Shown: piece after piece, positions 52,144-61,407 of the stretch | Numbering within the stretch: the first letter of the stretch is position 1 | Layout: each line of letters begins with the position of its first letter | Assembly (NCBI RefSeq): GCF_021502675.1 | Contig: NZ_JAKFHA010000011.1 | Coordinates: 81,002 to 145,001, forward strand | From: Yinghuangia soli | GTDB taxonomy: Bacteria > Actinomycetota > Actinomycetes > Streptomycetales > Streptomycetaceae | Reading direction: 5' to 3' | DNA: 64,000 bases | Position numbers and translations under genes: made by a program | Notes under the pieces: model-generated | Told to the model about the DNA's origin: nothing | What the model saw: the letters and a program-made list of their open reading frames with translations, nothing else | Databases searched by the model: none

Positions 52144-54752
52144 GAGGTCCTGACCTCCAGGGTCGGGCCGGCGATGAGGCCGGCGGTGGCGAGGGGCAGC
52201 CCCTCTTCGCCCGGCTTGGCCGGGCGGATCTGGTCGCGTTCGGGCACGAACGTGACGGTCGGGTCCGGGGTCCCGGGCGCGTTGACGAACGACACGAAGC
52301 GCCGCAGGCGCTCCGGGTCCTCGATGGTGGCGCGCCACTCGTCCTCGTACGTCTCGACGTGGCGCTGCATCAGCTCGTCGAGGTCGTCGCAGATGCCGAG
52401 CGAGTCGTCCATGATCACCGCGCGCAGGTGGTCCAGGCCGCCCTCCATGCGCTCCACCCACGGCGCGGTGCGCTCCAGGCGGTCCGCGGTGCGGATGTAG
52501 AACATCAGGAACCGGTCGATCGTGCGGAGCAGCGTCTCCCGGTCCAGGTCGGCGGCCAGCAGGTCGGCGTGCCGCGGCGTCATGCCGCCGTTGCCGCCCA
52601 CGTACAGGTTCCAGCCGGTCGAGGTGGCGATCACCCCGAAGTCCTTGCTCTGCGCCTCGGCGCACTCGCGGGCGCAGCCGGACACCGCCGACTTCAGCTT
52701 GTGCGGCGACCGCAGGCCGCGGTAGCGCAGCTCCAGCTCGATGGCCATGCCCACCGAGTCCTGCACCCCGTACCGGCACCAGGTCTCGCCGACACACGAC
52801 TTCACGGTGCGCAGCGCCTTGCCGTACGCGTGCCCCGACTCGAACCCGGCGTCCACCAGGCGCTTCCAGATCAGCGGCAACTGGTCCACCGAAGCGCCGA
52901 ACATGTCGATCCGCTGACCGCCGGTGATCTTCGTGTAGAGCCCGAAGTCGCGGGCGATCTCCCCGATGACGATCAGGCCTTCCGGGGTGATCTCGCCGCC
53001 CGGGATCCGCGGCACCACCGAATACGAGCCGTTCCGCTGCAGGTTCGCCAGGAAGTGGTCGTTGGTGTCCTGCAGCGAGGCCTGCTCGCCGTCCAGGATG
53101 TGCCCGTTCGCCAGCGAGGCCAGGATCGACGCGACGGCCGGCTTGCAGATGTCGCAGCCGCTGCCGGTGCCGTGCTCCTCGATCAGCCGCCGGAAGCTGG
53201 TGATGCCGCGCACCTGCACGATCTCGAACAGCTCGGCCCGGGTGTGCTCGAAGTGCTCGCACAGGCCCTTGGCCACCTCGACGCCGTTCGCGGCGAGTTC
53301 GTCCTGCACGATGGTGGTCAGCATCTTCACGCACGAACCGCAGCCGGTGCCGGCCCGCGTGCACTTCTTGACCGCCGGGACGTCCGCGCAGCCCTCGTCG
53401 TTGACCGCGGCCCGGATCTTGCCCTTGGTCACGTTGTGGCACGAGCACACCAGCGCGTCGTCGGGCAGCGCCGACGCGCCGATCGCGATCGGCGCACCCG
53501 CCGACTCGGGCAGCACCAGCTGCTCCGGCGGGGCGGGCAGCACCGCACCGGACAGGCACAGCGGGCGCAGCAGGTCGTACGAACCGGCGTCGCCGACCAG
53601 CACGCCGCCGAGCAGCACGCCCTCCGCGGTCACCACGAGCTTCTTGTAGACGCCCTCGCGGCTGTTGGAGTACACGACCTCCAGGCAGCCCTCGGACGTG
53701 CCGTGCGCGTCGCCGAAGCTGGCCACGTCCACACCCAGCAGCTTCAGCTTGGTGGACGTGTCCGCACCGGTGAACGAGCCCGAGCCGCCGGTCAGTTCGT
53801 GCGCCACCGTCTCGGCCATCTGGTAGCCCGGCGCGACCAGGCCGTACACCCGGCCGTCGGATGCCAGCGCGCACTCGCCGATCGCCCAGATGCTCGGGTC
53901 GGACGTGCGGCAGTTCTCGTCGACCGCGATACCGCCGCGCTCGCCGACGTCCAGCCCGCTCTCCCGGGCCAGTTGGTCGCGCGGCCGCACACCCGCCGAG
54001 AAGATCACCAGGTCGACGTCCAGCGTCTCGCCGTTCGACAGCGCCATCGTGGCCGCGCGGCCGTCCGCACCGACCCCGATCTCCTGGGTGCCGGCGCCCG
54101 CGTGCACGGTGACGCCCAGCTCCTCGATCTTCCGGCGCAGCGCCGCGCCGCCGCCCTCGTCCACCTGGATCGCCATCAGCCGCGGCGCGAACTCCACGAC
54201 GTGCGTGTCCAGTCCCATCGCCTTCAGCGCACCCGCGGCCTCCAGGCCGAGCAGGCCGCCGCCGACCACCGCACCGGTGCGGGCGCCCTTGGCCCACTCC
54301 TCGATGGCCTCCAGGTCCTCGATCGTCCGGTACACGAAGCAGCCGTCCGCGTCGTGCCCGGGAACCGGCGGCACGAACGGGTACGAGCCGGTCGCCAGCA
54401 CCAGCGCGTCGTAGCCGAACACCTCGCCGCTGCGGCCGGTCACGGTCCGCGCCGCCCGGTCGATCGCCGCCGCGGGGTCGCCCAGCCGCAGGTCGATGCC
54501 GTGCTCGTCGAGGAACCCGGCGGGCACCATGGACAGTTCGTCGGCCGAAGTACCGGAGAAGTACGACGTCAGGTGCACGCGGTCGTACGCCGCCCGCGGC
54601 TCCTCGCACAGCACCGTCACCTGCCAGTCGGCGGCACCGCGCTCGACCAGCGCCTCCAGGAAACGCTGCCCGACCATGCCGTGACCGACCAGCACCAGGC
54701 GCTTGCGGCCGTCCGCCACCGGTTCCGGACTCGGGGAAGAAGACTTGATCAC
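52140..54752 (-). CDS. nirB: NADH-dependent nitrite reductase large subunit NirB
   Basis: The 870-aa enzyme reduces nitrite to ammonium with six electrons. In order it shows an FAD/NAD(P)H domain (1-400: KRLVLVGHGMVGQRFLEAL), and a BFD-type [2Fe-2S] domain (CSCHNVTKGKI … CGSCVKML, about 430-475). The siroheme/4Fe-4S domain follows, where the cysteines form CVGETWC and CARECAEAQ (C-x5-C and C-x3-C). The GTG at 54752 follows GAGGAG and overlaps the upstream FAD gene by 4 bp. Siroheme would be supplied with the help of the chelatase encoded across the divergent spacer. Confidence 0.96.
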   Translation of the reverse strand: MIKSSSPSPEPVADGRKRLVLVGHGMVGQRFLEALVERGAADWQVTVLCEEPRAAYDRVHLTSYFSGTSADELSMVPAGFLDEHGIDLRLGDPAAAIDRAARTVTGRSGEVFGYDALVLATGSYPFVPPVPGHDADGCFVYRTIEDLEAIEEWAKGARTGAVVGGGLLGLEAAGALKAMGLDTHVVEFAPRLMAIQVDEGGGAALRRKIEELGVTVHAGAGTQEIGVGADGRAATMALSNGETLDVDLVIFSAGVRPRDQLARESGLDVGERGGIAVDENCRTSDPSIWAIGECALASDGRVYGLVAPGYQMAETVAHELTGGSGSFTGADTSTKLKLLGVDVASFGDAHGTSEGCLEVVYSNSREGVYKKLVVTAEGVLLGGVLVGDAGSYDLLRPLCLSGAVLPAPPEQLVLPESAGAPIAIGASALPDDALVCSCHNVTKGKIRAAVNDEGCADVPAVKKCTRAGTGCGSCVKMLTTIVQDELAANGVEVAKGLCEHFEHTRAELFEIVQVRGITSFRRLIEEHGTGSGCDICKPAVASILASLANGHILDGEQASLQDTNDHFLANLQRNGSYSVVPRIPGGEITPEGLIVIGEIARDFGLYTKITGGQRIDMFGASVDQLPLIWKRLVDAGFESGHAYGKALRTVKSCVGETWCRYGVQDSVGMAIELELRYRGLRSPHKLKSAVSGCARECAEAQSKDFGVIATSTGWNLYVGGNGGMTPRHADLLAADLDRETLLRTIDRFLMFYIRTADRLERTAPWVERMEGGLDHLRAVIMDDSLGICDDLDELMQRHVETYEDEWRATIEDPERLRRFVSFVNAPGTPDPTVTFVPERDQIRPAKPGEEGLPLATAGLIAGPTLEVRTS

Positions 54753-55972
54753 TGGGGGGCTCCTCGCGAAATGAGCAGGTGCAGGGGGTCCTCCGGGACC
54801 ACTTCGTCCCGTTCATAGGCGTGGGTGAGTGCGCCGACGGTCGCCAGATCGCCGACGAGGATGCCGCCGACGAGCCGGTCGCCGCGCAGCACGAGCTTCT
54901 TGTAGGTCCCGCGGGTGGGGTCCGCGAGCCGGATCACGTCGTGCCCGTCGCCGTCGACGGGCGCCACATCGCCGAACGCGGCGATCTCCACCGGTCCGGC
55001 GGTCAGCCGCGCGAACACCCGCGAACCCGGGTACTCCGCGGGCGCCCCGCACAGATGCGCGGCCAGCACGTCCGCCTGCTCCCAGGCCGGACCGGCCAGC
55101 CCGTGCACCCGGCCGCGGTGCTCCGTGCAGTCGCCGATCGCGTACACGTCCGGAGCACTGGTGGCGAGCGTGTCGTCCACCACGATCCCGGTCCGCACCT
55201 CCAGACCGGCCGCGCGCGCCAGGCCGACCCTCGGCCGCACCCCGCACGCCAGCACCACCAGGTCCGCGTCCAGCCGGTACCCGTTCGCGAGTTCGACACC
55301 CTCGGTGCGGTCCGTGCCGACCAGCGACTTCGCCCGGTTCTCCGGATACACCGCCACCCCGAGATCGGCCAGCGCGCGGTGCAGCGCCGCACCGCCCTGC
55401 TCATCCAGGTGACGTTCCATCAGATAGGGCGCCTGGTGCACGATTTCCACCGGCAGCCCGAGCGCCGCCAAGGCCCGCGCGGCACTGACGCCGAGGATCC
55501 CGCCGCCGACCACCACCGCACGCCGCGCCCCCGGCACCGCCTCGGCCAGCCGCGCGCAGTCCGCCAGCGTGCGGAACGCGTGCACACCCTGCTTCAGCCG
55601 GCCGCCCTCGCCCGTGTTCGACGTGCAGTGCAGATTGCGGATCGGCGGCAGCACCGGGTTCGAACCCGTCGCGAACACCAGCGTGTCGTACGCCGCGATC
55701 GACCCGTCCGCCAACTCCAGAGTCCGCGCCGCAGTGTCCACCGCGACCACCTCGGAACCCGTCCGCACCTGCGCCGACGCCGCCGGCAGCCCGATCGCGT
55801 CGGCCGCATAGCGGCCGGTCAGCACATCCGCCAGCAGCGCCCGGTTGTACGGCACATGCGGCTCGTCGCCGAACAACGTGACCGCCGCATCCGGATCCCG
55901 GGCGAGAAGCTGCGCGGTCAGCCGGGCGGCGGCCATGCCCGCCCCGACCACGACAATCTGACGACCGCTCAC
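54749..55972 (-). CDS. FAD/NAD(P)H oxidoreductase of the nitrate operon
   Basis: The 407-aa flavoprotein resembles the N-terminal FAD domain of NirB. It has QIVVVGAGMAAARLTAQLLARDP (FAD Rossmann), VVVGGGILGVSAARALAALGLPVEIV (NAD binding), and DVYAIGDCTEHRGRV (second FAD contact). No iron-sulfur or siroheme domain follows, so it is a stand-alone electron-transfer reductase. It probably delivers electrons from NAD(P)H to the adjacent nitrate reductase (NasB/NasC-like role), an inference from position. It overlaps both neighbours by 4 bp, showing strict translational coupling. Confidence 0.88.
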   Translation of the reverse strand: MSGRQIVVVGAGMAAARLTAQLLARDPDAAVTLFGDEPHVPYNRALLADVLTGRYAADAIGLPAASAQVRTGSEVVAVDTAARTLELADGSIAAYDTLVFATGSNPVLPPIRNLHCTSNTGEGGRLKQGVHAFRTLADCARLAEAVPGARRAVVVGGGILGVSAARALAALGLPVEIVHQAPYLMERHLDEQGGAALHRALADLGVAVYPENRAKSLVGTDRTEGVELANGYRLDADLVVLACGVRPRVGLARAAGLEVRTGIVVDDTLATSAPDVYAIGDCTEHRGRVHGLAGPAWEQADVLAAHLCGAPAEYPGSRVFARLTAGPVEIAAFGDVAPVDGDGHDVIRLADPTRGTYKKLVLRGDRLVGGILVGDLATVGALTHAYERDEVVPEDPLHLLISRGAPQ

Positions 55973-58131
55973 AGCGCGCTCCTCACATCGGCCGCCACCG
56001 GCTCCGCCGCCGGAACCTGCACCGGACCATCGGCCCGCTCGACACGGACCGCGCACACCTTGAACTCCGGCATCTTCGACGTCGGGTCCAGCGCCGGATT
56101 CGTCAGCGAATTCGCCCGCCCCGCACCGCCCCAGTGGAACGGCATGAACACCGTGTCCGGCCGGATCGCCCCCGACACCCGCACCGGCGCCACCGCCCGG
56201 CCCCGCCGGCTGGTCACCTCGAGCAACTCGCCCTCGGCCACCCCCAGCCGGTCCGCCAGATGCGGATGCACCTCCACGAACGGACCCGGCTCGGCCGCGT
56301 TCAGCTCCGCCACCCGCCGCGTCTGCGCCCCCGACTGGTACTGCGCCAGCACCCGCCCGGTGGTCAGATACAGCGGATACTCCGCATCCGGCTCCTCGGC
56401 CGCCGGCCGGTGCGCCACATCCGCGAAGCGCGCCCGGCCGTCCGGCGTCCCGAACCGGTCCAGGAACAACCGCGGCGTCCCCGGGTGCGCCTCGTCCGGG
56501 CAGGGCCAGAACACGCCCTGCTCACGGCGGATCCGGTCATAGGTGATGCCCGCGTAGTCCGCCTGCGCCCCCGACGTCGCCGCCCGCAGCTCGTCGAACA
56601 CCGTCTCCGGGTCGGTCGGGAAGCCATAGGACACACCCATCCGCGCCGCCAGGTGGTGCAGCGCGAACAAGTCGGTACGCACCCCCGGCGGCGGCGTGAC
56701 CGCGGCCTGCCGCAGGATCACCCGGCCCTCCAGGTTCGTCGTGGTGCCCGACTCCTCCGCCCACTGCGCACTCGGCAGCACCACATCGGCCAGCTCCGCC
56801 GTCTCGGACAGCACCACATCGCTGACCACCAGGAAATCCAGCGACTTCAGACGGTCCGTCACATGCGCCGCGCGCGGCGCCGACACCACCGGGTTCGACC
56901 CCATCACCAGCAGCGCCTTCACGTCCGAGCCCAGCGCGTCGAGCAGCTCGTACGCACTGCGCCCCGGACCCGGCAGCGACGCCTCGTCCACACCCCACAC
57001 CGACGCGATGTGCGCCCGGTCCGCGGCGTCGGTGATCGACCGGTAACCGGGCAGCTGGTCGGCCTTCTGGCCGTGCTCCCGGCCGCCCTGCCCGTTGCCC
57101 TGCCCGGTCAGGCAGCCGTACCCCGAGTACGGCCGCCCGGCCTTGCCGGTCGCCAGGCACAAGTTGATCCACGCACCGACCGTGTCGGTTCCCTTGCTCT
57201 GCTGCTCCGGCCCGCGCGCGGTCAGCACCATCCCGGACGCCGCCTCGGCGAACATCTCCACCGCGCGGCGCATCAGCGGCACCGGCACCCCGGTGATCCG
57301 CTCCACCCGCTCCGGCCAGTGCGCCATCGCCGACGCCCGCGCCGCCGCGAACCCGCTGGTCCGCTCCGCCACGAACGCCTCGTCCACATGGCCGTCCGCG
57401 ATCGCCAGGTGCAGCATGCCCAGCGCCAGCGCCAGATCGGTGCCCGGCACCGGCTGCAGGTGCAGCGTCGCCTCCGCCGCGGTCCGCGTCCGCCGCGGAT
57501 CGACCACGACCAGCGAACCGCCGTTCTCCTTCAACTCGGTCAGATAGCGCAGCGCCGGCGGCATCGTGTCCGCCAGATTGCTGCCCACCACGATCGCGCA
57601 GCCCGTCTTCGGGATATCCGCCAGCGGAAACGGCAGCCCCCGGTCGACCCCGAACGCCTTGCGGTGCGCAGCCGCCGCCGACGACATGCAGAAACGGCCG
57701 TTGTAGTCGATGTTCGAGGTGCGCAGCACCACCCGGGCGAACTTGCCCAGCGCATACGCCTTCTCGTTGGTCAGACCGCCGCCGCCGAAAACCCCGACGG
57801 CATCCCGCCCGTGCTTCCCCTGCACGTCCCGGAAACCGGACACGATCCGGTCGAGGGCCTCGTCCCAACCCGCCGCACGCAGGATCCCGTCGCTGCGCAC
57901 CAGCGGAGAACCGAGCCGCACCCCGGTCCGGAGCACCTCGGCAGCGGTACGGCCCTTGCCGCACAGCGCCCCGCGGTTCACCGGGAACGACGCACGCTCC
58001 ACGACCTCCACATCCGCCCCGGCCCCCGCACCGTCCGCCACCCGCAGCGCCATCCCGCACTGCAGCGCGCAGTACGGGCAGTGCGTCTCGGTGGCGGCAG
58101 TCGGCTCGGCTGCCATGGCAATGTGTTTCAT
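55969..58131 (-). CDS. nasA: Assimilatory nitrate reductase catalytic subunit (molybdopterin)
   Basis: The 720-aa enzyme reduces nitrate to nitrite in the cytoplasm using bis-MGD and one 4Fe-4S cluster. The cluster ligands are in HCPYCALQCGM and GALCGKG near the N-terminus. The molybdopterin regions follow (GVFGGGGLTNEKAYALGKFARVVLRTSNIDYNGRFCMSSAA; LVMGSNPVV), and the C-terminal Molydop-binding domain starts at about 585 (YPLYLTTGRVLAQYQSGAQTRRV). It lacks the C-terminal BFD-like domain found in longer NasA. The first ATG is used; an in-frame ATG five codons later is possible. It heads the operon, divergent from nnaR across a GlnR-like box. Confidence 0.94.
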   Translation of the reverse strand: MKHIAMAAEPTAATETHCPYCALQCGMALRVADGAGAGADVEVVERASFPVNRGALCGKGRTAAEVLRTGVRLGSPLVRSDGILRAAGWDEALDRIVSGFRDVQGKHGRDAVGVFGGGGLTNEKAYALGKFARVVLRTSNIDYNGRFCMSSAAAAHRKAFGVDRGLPFPLADIPKTGCAIVVGSNLADTMPPALRYLTELKENGGSLVVVDPRRTRTAAEATLHLQPVPGTDLALALGMLHLAIADGHVDEAFVAERTSGFAAARASAMAHWPERVERITGVPVPLMRRAVEMFAEAASGMVLTARGPEQQSKGTDTVGAWINLCLATGKAGRPYSGYGCLTGQGNGQGGREHGQKADQLPGYRSITDAADRAHIASVWGVDEASLPGPGRSAYELLDALGSDVKALLVMGSNPVVSAPRAAHVTDRLKSLDFLVVSDVVLSETAELADVVLPSAQWAEESGTTTNLEGRVILRQAAVTPPPGVRTDLFALHHLAARMGVSYGFPTDPETVFDELRAATSGAQADYAGITYDRIRREQGVFWPCPDEAHPGTPRLFLDRFGTPDGRARFADVAHRPAAEEPDAEYPLYLTTGRVLAQYQSGAQTRRVAELNAAEPGPFVEVHPHLADRLGVAEGELLEVTSRRGRAVAPVRVSGAIRPDTVFMPFHWGGAGRANSLTNPALDPTSKMPEFKVCAVRVERADGPVQVPAAEPVAADVRSAL

Positions 58132-58262
58132 GCCAGTGAGCGTGTCCGCACACCGTTACGCCTCAGGGTCACGTGTGTTGCGGCGGAGGTACGGCTGCCT
58201 CACACCGCCCGCGGAAGATCGTGAACCTGCCGACATTCACAGAGTCCCTGGTGGGGCCACCC

Positions 58263-58300
58263 CTAACCGCGGCGTGACCGCCGCGCAACAGGGCGGAAAC
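58263..58300. promoter_or_regulatory. GlnR-like box: four half-sites at exact 11-bp spacing
   Basis: CTAAC (58263), GTGAC (58274), GCAAC (58285) and GAAAC (58296) follow one another with six-base gaps. This is the gTnAC-n6-GaAAC arrangement of actinobacterial GlnR sites, doubled. It lies 23 bp before nnaR and 132 bp before nasA and could serve both directions. GlnR activates nitrate genes when nitrogen is short. Confidence 0.75.
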
Positions 58301-58322
58301 ACACGTCCGACAGCCTCACGGC

Positions 58323-59450
58323 ATGGGTACAACCACGGACTTGGCAGAGCCGCTGGTCGGATTCACGATCGGTGTGACCGCCGCGCGCCGCCGCGACGAA
58401 CTGGTGGCGCTGCTGCAGCGGCGCGGCGCCAAAGTGGTCGAGGCCCCCACCATGCGCATTGTGCCGCTCGGCGACGACGGCGTCCTGCGCCGGGCCACCG
58501 AAGCCTGCCTCGCCGGCCGGCTCGACTACGTCGTCGCCACGACCGGAGTCGGCTGGCGGGGCTGGATGAGCGCCGCCGAAGGCTGGGGGCACGGCGCCGA
58601 CCTCGTCGCCGCCTGCCGCGACGCCGTCGTCGTCAGCCGCGGCCCCAAAGCCACCGGCGCCGTCCGCGCGGCCGGCCTCCGCGAGGTCTACTCGCCCGGC
58701 TCGGAGGCCAGCAACGAACTCCTCCACTGGCTCCTCGCCCGCGACCTGAGGGGCCGTCGGATCGCCCTCCAGGAACACGGCGCACCCCTGGAAGGCTTCG
58801 CCGCCGCCCTGCGCGAACGCGGCGCCGACGTCATCGTCGTCCCCGTCTACCGGTGGGGCCCGCCCGAGGACCCCGCCGCGGTGCGCAAGCTCGTGGAATC
58901 CACCGTGCGCCGCGAGATCCACGCGCTCACCTTCACCAGCTCGCCCGCCATCGAGGCCTTCCTCGAATGCGCCGACGAACTCGGCCGCCGCACCGAACTC
59001 CTCGACGCCCTGCGCGGCGACGTCCTGCCCGTCTGCATCGGCCCGGTCTGCGCCCGGCCGCTGTCCGACCACGGCATCGAGACGGTGTGGCCCGAACGCG
59101 GCCGGCTCGGCTCGCTGGTCCGCACCATCACCGAGGAGCTGCCGTTGCGGGCCCGCCGCGAACTCGACACCGGCAAGGACCGGCTCATACTGCAGGGCAA
59201 CGCGGTCCTGGTGGACGGCCGCACCATCTGGCTGCCCCCGGTCCCCGGCGCCGTCCTGCGCGCCCTCGCGGAGAAACCCGGCTGGGTGCTCAGCCGTGCC
59301 GAACTCCTCAAGAAGGTGTGGACCGGCGCCCGCGCCGACGAACACGCCGTCGAGGCCGCGGTCGCCCGCCTGCGCACCGCACTCGGCCCGCACTCCGGCC
59401 TGGTCCGCACCGTCACCAAACGCGGCTACCGCTTGGCGGTCGACCCGTGA
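58323..59450 (+). CDS. nnaR: NnaR-type regulator: uroporphyrinogen-III synthase-like domain plus winged helix
   Basis: The 375-aa protein fuses a HemD-like domain (about 10-265: GFTIGVTAARRRDELVALLQRRGAKVVEAPTMRIVPL; ALTFTSSPAIEAFLECA) to a C-terminal OmpR-type winged helix (about 290-372: RADEHAVEAAVARLRTALGPHSGLVRTVTKRGYRL). This two-part design is that of NnaR, known in Streptomyces as a regulator of nitrate/nitrite assimilation acting with GlnR. The ATG at 58323 follows the GlnR-like box. Whether the HemD domain keeps enzyme activity is unclear. The stop overlaps the chelatase gene by 4 bp. Confidence 0.93.
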   Translation: MGTTTDLAEPLVGFTIGVTAARRRDELVALLQRRGAKVVEAPTMRIVPLGDDGVLRRATEACLAGRLDYVVATTGVGWRGWMSAAEGWGHGADLVAACRDAVVVSRGPKATGAVRAAGLREVYSPGSEASNELLHWLLARDLRGRRIALQEHGAPLEGFAAALRERGADVIVVPVYRWGPPEDPAAVRKLVESTVRREIHALTFTSSPAIEAFLECADELGRRTELLDALRGDVLPVCIGPVCARPLSDHGIETVWPERGRLGSLVRTITEELPLRARRELDTGKDRLILQGNAVLVDGRTIWLPPVPGAVLRALAEKPGWVLSRAELLKKVWTGARADEHAVEAAVARLRTALGPHSGLVRTVTKRGYRLAVDP

Positions 59451-60451
59451 GCCACGTACCACCTGCGGCGGCCCTGCCGCCCGCGCCACTTGCGGCACCG
59501 CACGCCCGGCACGACGAGCCCGACCGGTACGTCCGGCACGACGAGCCCGACCGGTACGCCCGGCACGACGAGCCCGACCGGCACGACCTGTCCGACCCGT
59601 CCCGGCTGTCCGCTGCCTCCGGCCCCCGGGTCCCGCTCCTGGCGGTGGCCCACGGCACCCGGGACGCGGCCGGCCTGGCCGCGACCGCCGCTCTCGTCGA
59701 CGAGATCCGCGCCCTCCGGCCCGGACTGGCCGTGGAACTGGCGTACGTGGACGTCGCCGAACCCCTGCTGGCCGATACCCTCGCCCGCATGGCCGGACCG
59801 GTCGTCCTGGTCCCGCTGCTGCTCGGCGCCGGCTACCACGTACGCGAGGACATACCCGCGGCCCTGGCCGCCGCCCCGCACGTCCAGGCCCGCATCGCCG
59901 GGGTCCTGGGCCCGGACCCGCTGCTCGCCGAGGTCCTCGGCGAACGGCTTGCCGCCGCCTGGGCCGGCACCGCGGCCGAAGCGCGCGATGCACAAGATCA
60001 TCCACAGGCTGTGGACGAGCCCGGGGACAGCCTGTGGACCGAGCGCCTCGCCGGCTGCGAGGCCATCGTGCTGGCCGCCGCCGGATCCACCGACCCCGGC
60101 GCCAACGCCGACGCCGCCCGCATGGCCGCCCTCCTCGGCGCCCTGACCGGCCGGCCCGTCGTCCCCTCCTACTTGTGCGCCGGCGCACCGACCCCGGCCG
60201 AAGCCGTCGCGGCCCTGCACGCGGACGGCGTCCGCAACGTCGCCGTCTCCGGCTACCTCATGAGCCCCGGCTACTTCGCCCGCAAGGCCGCCGGCTCCGG
60301 AGCCGCCGCCACCGCCGACCCGCTCGGCGCCCACCCCGCGCTCGCCCGCCTCGCCCTCGCCCGCTACGACGAGGCCCTCGCCCAGGAGGCCTCGGCAGCC
60401 GAGGACGCCCAGGAAGCCCACGAACTGCGCCAAGAGGCCCACAGGAACTGA
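59447..60451 (+). CDS. Sirohydrochlorin chelatase (CbiX/SirB-like)
   Basis: The 334-aa product has two CbiX-type halves. The first carries the active-site HGTRD (VPLLAVAHGTRDAAGLA) and VLVPLLLGAGYHVREDIP; the second carries VNVAVSGYLMSPGYFARK-like strands. It inserts iron into sirohydrochlorin to make siroheme, the cofactor of NirB; cobalt insertion is a possible alternative. The N-terminal 65 residues are an unusual charged extension containing three RHDEPDRY repeats. GTG 59447 overlaps the nnaR stop by 4 bp. A later start close to 'SGPRVPLLAV' would remove the repeats but lacks coupling. Confidence 0.87.
   Translation: MSHVPPAAALPPAPLAAPHARHDEPDRYVRHDEPDRYARHDEPDRHDLSDPSRLSAASGPRVPLLAVAHGTRDAAGLAATAALVDEIRALRPGLAVELAYVDVAEPLLADTLARMAGPVVLVPLLLGAGYHVREDIPAALAAAPHVQARIAGVLGPDPLLAEVLGERLAAAWAGTAAEARDAQDHPQAVDEPGDSLWTERLAGCEAIVLAAAGSTDPGANADAARMAALLGALTGRPVVPSYLCAGAPTPAEAVAALHADGVRNVAVSGYLMSPGYFARKAAGSGAAATADPLGAHPALARLALARYDEALAQEASAAEDAQEAHELRQEAHRN
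59507..59587 (+). repeat. 27-bp coding repeat, three copies (RHDEPDRYx)
   Basis: Units at 59507-59533, 59534-59560 and 59561-59587 are almost identical in DNA and each codes for nine residues, mostly RHDEPDRY plus one variable residue. They lie in the N-terminal extension of the siroheme chelatase. Confidence 0.8.
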
Positions 60452-60524
60452 CGCCCCATCGGACCGGGCCGGGCACGTCCGCTACCGTCGCGGCTCAGCC
60501 GCCACGGACCAGGGGGACGTCCCG

Positions 60525-61337
60525 ATGAAGAGCACCGGCGTACGCCGAAGCACCGCCGCCCTCGCGGCCGCCGCCGCACTCACCGCGGTCCTGGCCGGCT
60601 GCAGCGGCGGCAAGGACGACGGCGAAGGCGGCCTCGGCGGTCTGACCGGCGGCGGCGGTGCGTCGGCCGGCGCGGGCGCGGTGCAGACCGATCCCAAGCT
60701 CACCGCCTACGCGGACCGGCTCCTCGCCTTCCTCAAGACCACGTCGCAAGGCGCCCACGCGCTCCGCGTCGAGATCATCAAGGACCGCGGCACCCTGGCT
60801 GCGAACGTCGACACCGACCTGCCGTACTTCCCCGGTACGGACAGCTCCGACCCCGCGGTCGACGCCCGCGACAAGCGCGACAAGCTCGCCGCCGAGGCGG
60901 AGGACTGGGCGTACGCCAACCCGGACGTCGACCTCGAACTCGTCATGGTCTACCAGGCCGGCCGCGGCGAGGCGTTCACCGACGCCGGCGTCGGCTACGT
61001 CCGCGACCGCAGCCCCGAGGAGGCCAAACGCCAGGCCTACGCCGCACGCGTGCTCGCCCACCTCAAGACCACGCCCTACGCGGCCTCCGTCACCGCGGTC
61101 GAACTCGACCTCGTCGCCGCCGAGGCCCACCTCACCGTGACCACCACCCTGCCGTCCTTCTCCAGCGCCGAAGGCTTCTCGGACGGCGCCCGCCAGGCCC
61201 GCAAGGACGCCGAACCCATCGCCGCCGCCGTCCTGGCCTGGACCGTGCAGGACGCCGAGTACAACATCGCCGCAGTGACCATCGAGGACAAAGAGAAGGG
61301 CAACGTCAACGTCGTGACCGCGTCGAGTGCTTCCTAG
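60525..61337 (+). CDS. Lipoprotein with duplicated domain, paralogue 1
   Basis: The 270-aa product has a lipoprotein signal with the lipobox LAGC (Cys26) and a Gly-rich spacer. Two similar halves follow: TAYADRLLAFLKTTSQGAHALRVEI … VDTDLPYF, and QAYAARVLAHLKTTPYAASVTAVEL … TTTLPSF. These are followed in turn by AEAEDWAYANPDVDLELVMVY and AAAVLAWTVQDAEYNIAAVTI. So one alpha/beta unit is duplicated in tandem. ATG 60525 is 74 bp after the chelatase stop. Function unknown. It sits outside, lipid-anchored to the membrane. Confidence 0.75.
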   Translation: MKSTGVRRSTAALAAAAALTAVLAGCSGGKDDGEGGLGGLTGGGGASAGAGAVQTDPKLTAYADRLLAFLKTTSQGAHALRVEIIKDRGTLAANVDTDLPYFPGTDSSDPAVDARDKRDKLAAEAEDWAYANPDVDLELVMVYQAGRGEAFTDAGVGYVRDRSPEEAKRQAYAARVLAHLKTTPYAASVTAVELDLVAAEAHLTVTTTLPSFSSAEGFSDGARQARKDAEPIAAAVLAWTVQDAEYNIAAVTIEDKEKGNVNVVTASSAS

Positions 61338-61407
61338 GTTGCGGGCCCGCACGCCCGCCGCACGGCACGACGCAAGCAGCACGACGGCACCTGGGAGCAC
61401 GACCATC

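Noticed and set aside
51733..54816. One continuous minus-strand frame across the nirB-nirD region
   Set aside because: Only its 3' part is nirD, in frame from 52143. The rest is the out-of-frame shadow of nirB; GTGA overlap shows two genes.
58154..58172. Second GlnR-like pair GTTAC/GTCAC close to nasA
   Set aside because: The half-sites are not at 11-bp spacing in either orientation, so I count only the array at 58263-58300.
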